Source: Kiloniella litopenaei
GTDB lineage: Bacteria > Pseudomonadota > Alphaproteobacteria > Kiloniellales > Kiloniellaceae
NCBI RefSeq assembly: GCF_000982415.1
Contig: NZ_LANI01000025.1
Span: 1 to 64,000, forward strand
DNA length: 64,000 bases
Reading direction: 5' to 3'
Positions 62,653-64,000 of the stretch are shown in pieces. Made by a program: the position numbers and the translations under genes. Position 1 is the first letter of the stretch; each line of letters begins with the position of its first letter. Below the pieces are notes generated by a model. That model searched no databases. It had not been told where the DNA came from and worked only from the letters and a program-made list of their open reading frames with translations.

Positions 62653-63288
62653 TCAATTATAAACAATCTCTGGCTTGTAGTCTGAGCCCGGATCAATCGC
62701 GAGCAACAGACGTGTTTCCCCGGTTCCGGCGATTGGTGGAGAGCGGTGCTGTATCGTGGTCTCTTCTTTTCCAGGCCAACGAGCACCACGCAATAATGTC
62801 GCATCCCCAGCAGACACTGTAACTGGTGAGCTTTCCGCACCCCGTTGCGCTATCTGGGTGCCTCTGCCGAGATAGGTGCAAAGCATGCGCGCCGTCATAT
62901 TGTCGACATGGAATTTACGGCAAGCGTCTGTATTCACAACCTCCAGCCGAACATGAAGTAAAGGGCTTCCCATGATTTCGCTCATAATGAAGCCCAAAGC
63001 AGCGATATCTCCGGCCAACATGTCACGATGCTTCCCAGCAGGTGTATGTGACAAATCACAAGCTGCATGGACGCTATTTTCAAGTGCGTCTACGGTCACC
63101 AAGCTCCGGAATTGAGGTAAATTTTCCGGACTCAGTCCTTTGATCCAGTTCGAAAAATCAACTGATAGATCCCGTTGCCAAACAGTCGCAGCAACTCCAG
63201 GTTTCAGGATATGTGATAGTATTGATACGTCGCTCCCTTGCGCCATAACATCAGCTTCGGGGTAGACAGGGGATTCATTCAACTGCAT
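62653..63288 (-). CDS. DUF1826 protein
   Basis: The 211 aa protein contains the family block RLEVVNTDACRKFHVDN followed by ARMLCTYLGRGTQ and the later HRSPPIAGTGETRLLL. The spacing of HVDN and the final His-Arg resembles an iron or zinc enzyme of the oxygenase-fold type but this is not proven. DUF1826 genes are often found with zinc-responsive genes. AGAGG precedes the ATG. A Zur-like motif lies upstream. Confidence 0.8.
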   Translation of the reverse strand: MQLNESPVYPEADVMAQGSDVSILSHILKPGVAATVWQRDLSVDFSNWIKGLSPENLPQFRSLVTVDALENSVHAACDLSHTPAGKHRDMLAGDIAALGFIMSEIMGSPLLHVRLEVVNTDACRKFHVDNMTARMLCTYLGRGTQIAQRGAESSPVTVSAGDATLLRGARWPGKEETTIQHRSPPIAGTGETRLLLAIDPGSDYKPEIVYN

Positions 63289-63335
63289 TTACATGCCTCT
63301 CGCTCTGGCCCTTCAAGTGGCCGCGTCTTTCATTA

Positions 63336-63372
63336 ATACTCATTATATAACGATATAACATAACATAATTTT
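63336..63372 (-). promoter_or_regulatory. Possible Zur operator upstream of the DUF1826 gene
   Basis: The minus strand holds TGTTATATCGTTATATAA, similar to the alphaproteobacterial Zur consensus of TGTTATA-ATATAACA type, about 60 bases upstream of the start. The region is AT-rich, so chance similarity is possible. The rest of 63289-63513 shows nothing else. Confidence 0.35.
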
Positions 63373-63513
63373 TAAGCAAGATATCTAAATCGGCAAAATT
63401 TATCAAAATAATGTTGGTTCATCGGGGGCATTTAATGAAAGGAAATGAGTTAGATATTTTATTAATTATTAATATTTATCATTTGGTTATTAGGTGAAAT
63501 ATCTTCGAAAGTT

Positions 63514-64000
63514 ATGACTGTGGCCAAGTCTCTTGTTTTATCTGTTCTCATTTTTGTGGGCGCATTTTTGAGTGTGTTTATAAATGCCTATGCAGATACA
63601 AATCTTGTCGTTCCTTTTACACAAAAGCTTGAGACTTCTATCAGTAACAAACGTGTGCTTTTGGTTAAGAGTGGAGAAGCGGTCACAAAATTTCGAGTTA
63701 AAGATCTTGAGCAGTTATCTCTGTATGAAGCCTCTGTCCCCCCCATTTGGGTAAATGAAGCTGGCAAGTATCAGGGTGTGCTTTTATTGGATATTTTAAA
63801 GGCCGCAGATATGGATGGTGTGAAGCGGGTTAAATTGGTTGCGTTAAATGGTTACGCAATTGATTTGGCACTTTCGAAGTGGCCTGGCAAATGTCTATTT
63901 ATAGCAACAAGGCATCTGATGCGTGAAATCAGGGTTGAGATGAAGGGGCCAACGCGCCTTCTTATCCCTTGTATGATAGATCCGGACGGCAAAAATTACG
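63514..64000 (+). CDS. Secreted molybdopterin-binding-like (YedY/SUOX-fold) protein, partial
   Basis: The gene starts at ATG 63514 and runs off the right edge. The product has a signal peptide (VLSVLIFVGAFLSVF, cleavage near AYA-DT) and a domain with KYQGVLLLDILKAADMDG, LVALNGYAIDLAL, FIATRHLMREIRV and KGPTRLLIP. This is the pattern of small periplasmic proteins with a molybdopterin-binding fold (ATRxxGxxM, RDKGPLWLIYP). Such proteins often lie next to PAS sensor kinases; none is visible within the window. Confidence 0.7.
   Translation, partial: MTVAKSLVLSVLIFVGAFLSVFINAYADTNLVVPFTQKLETSISNKRVLLVKSGEAVTKFRVKDLEQLSLYEASVPPIWVNEAGKYQGVLLLDILKAADMDGVKRVKLVALNGYAIDLALSKWPGKCLFIATRHLMREIRVEMKGPTRLLIPCMIDPDGKNY

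Overview
The window looks like a chromosomal segment of a free-living, probably marine alphaproteobacterium. The evidence is gene order: EVE-YciI-gpsA-tsaD, and hemC-hemD-mitofilin-hemY beyond an insertion; rsmB, heparinase, rpe and purH; Lrp, LysR and MocR regulators beside their targets. I place it near the Kiloniella/Sneathiella/Terasakiella/Thalassospira-type groups by gene style only; the sequence alone does not fix the genus. No tRNA, rRNA, CRISPR array or intact insertion sequence was seen.

Layout. 1-2.9 kb: a small module (isochorismatase-like, cupin, WYL regulator, SnoaL-like protein) lying between two direct copies of a structured ~110 bp repeat. 2.9-9 kb: secreted and lipoprotein genes, LysE exporter with AraC regulator and DUF2000, and a LysR/NDH-2-like pair. 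9-18.9 kb (minus strand): purH, a polysaccharide pair (FlaA1/CapD-like dehydratase, WecA-like transferase), heparinase, rpe, then diaminopropionate ammonia-lyase and an M20 amidohydrolase facing an Lrp regulator. 19-32 kb: chemoreceptor, rsmB, SdhAF4, chorismate mutase, EamA/MocR, HAD phosphatase, LysR, pgsA, DUF2062, DUF1344, GFA and DUF2461 genes.

32.0-37.7 kb is a visibly AT-rich island, all on the minus strand. It holds two adjacent, overlapping reverse transcriptases (467 and 705 aa, both with YVDD), which I read as Drt3a and Drt3b of a type 3 defence-associated reverse transcriptase (DRT3) system. Directly downstream of drt3b is a 247 bp gap that can fold into three hairpins with an unpaired CACACACA tract in the same orientation. 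This is a good candidate for the DRT3 non-coding RNA template, since DRT3 is reported to make alternating GT/AC DNA. A fourth element, a DUF2779 protein combining a Cas4/RecB-like nuclease and a DnaQ-like exonuclease, follows on the same strand and may be a partner. This island is the most interesting part of the window.

37.7-50 kb returns to ordinary content: HxlR/NmrA pair, LysR, acetyl-CoA synthetase, a PAS-EAL c-di-GMP protein, MFS transporter, Hpt protein, EVE, YciI, gpsA, tsaD. At 50.2-56.75 kb an esterase and an AT-rich iron cassette (RhtX-like permease, FAD monooxygenase, TonB receptor, PchR-like AraC regulator with a 31 bp Fur-type palindrome) separate tsaD from hemC, which are neighbours in many relatives. 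57-62 kb is hemC-hemD-mitofilin-hemY. The right end holds a decayed alcohol dehydrogenase fragment, a DUF1826 gene with a possible Zur site, and the start of a periplasmic molybdopterin-binding-like protein cut by the window edge.
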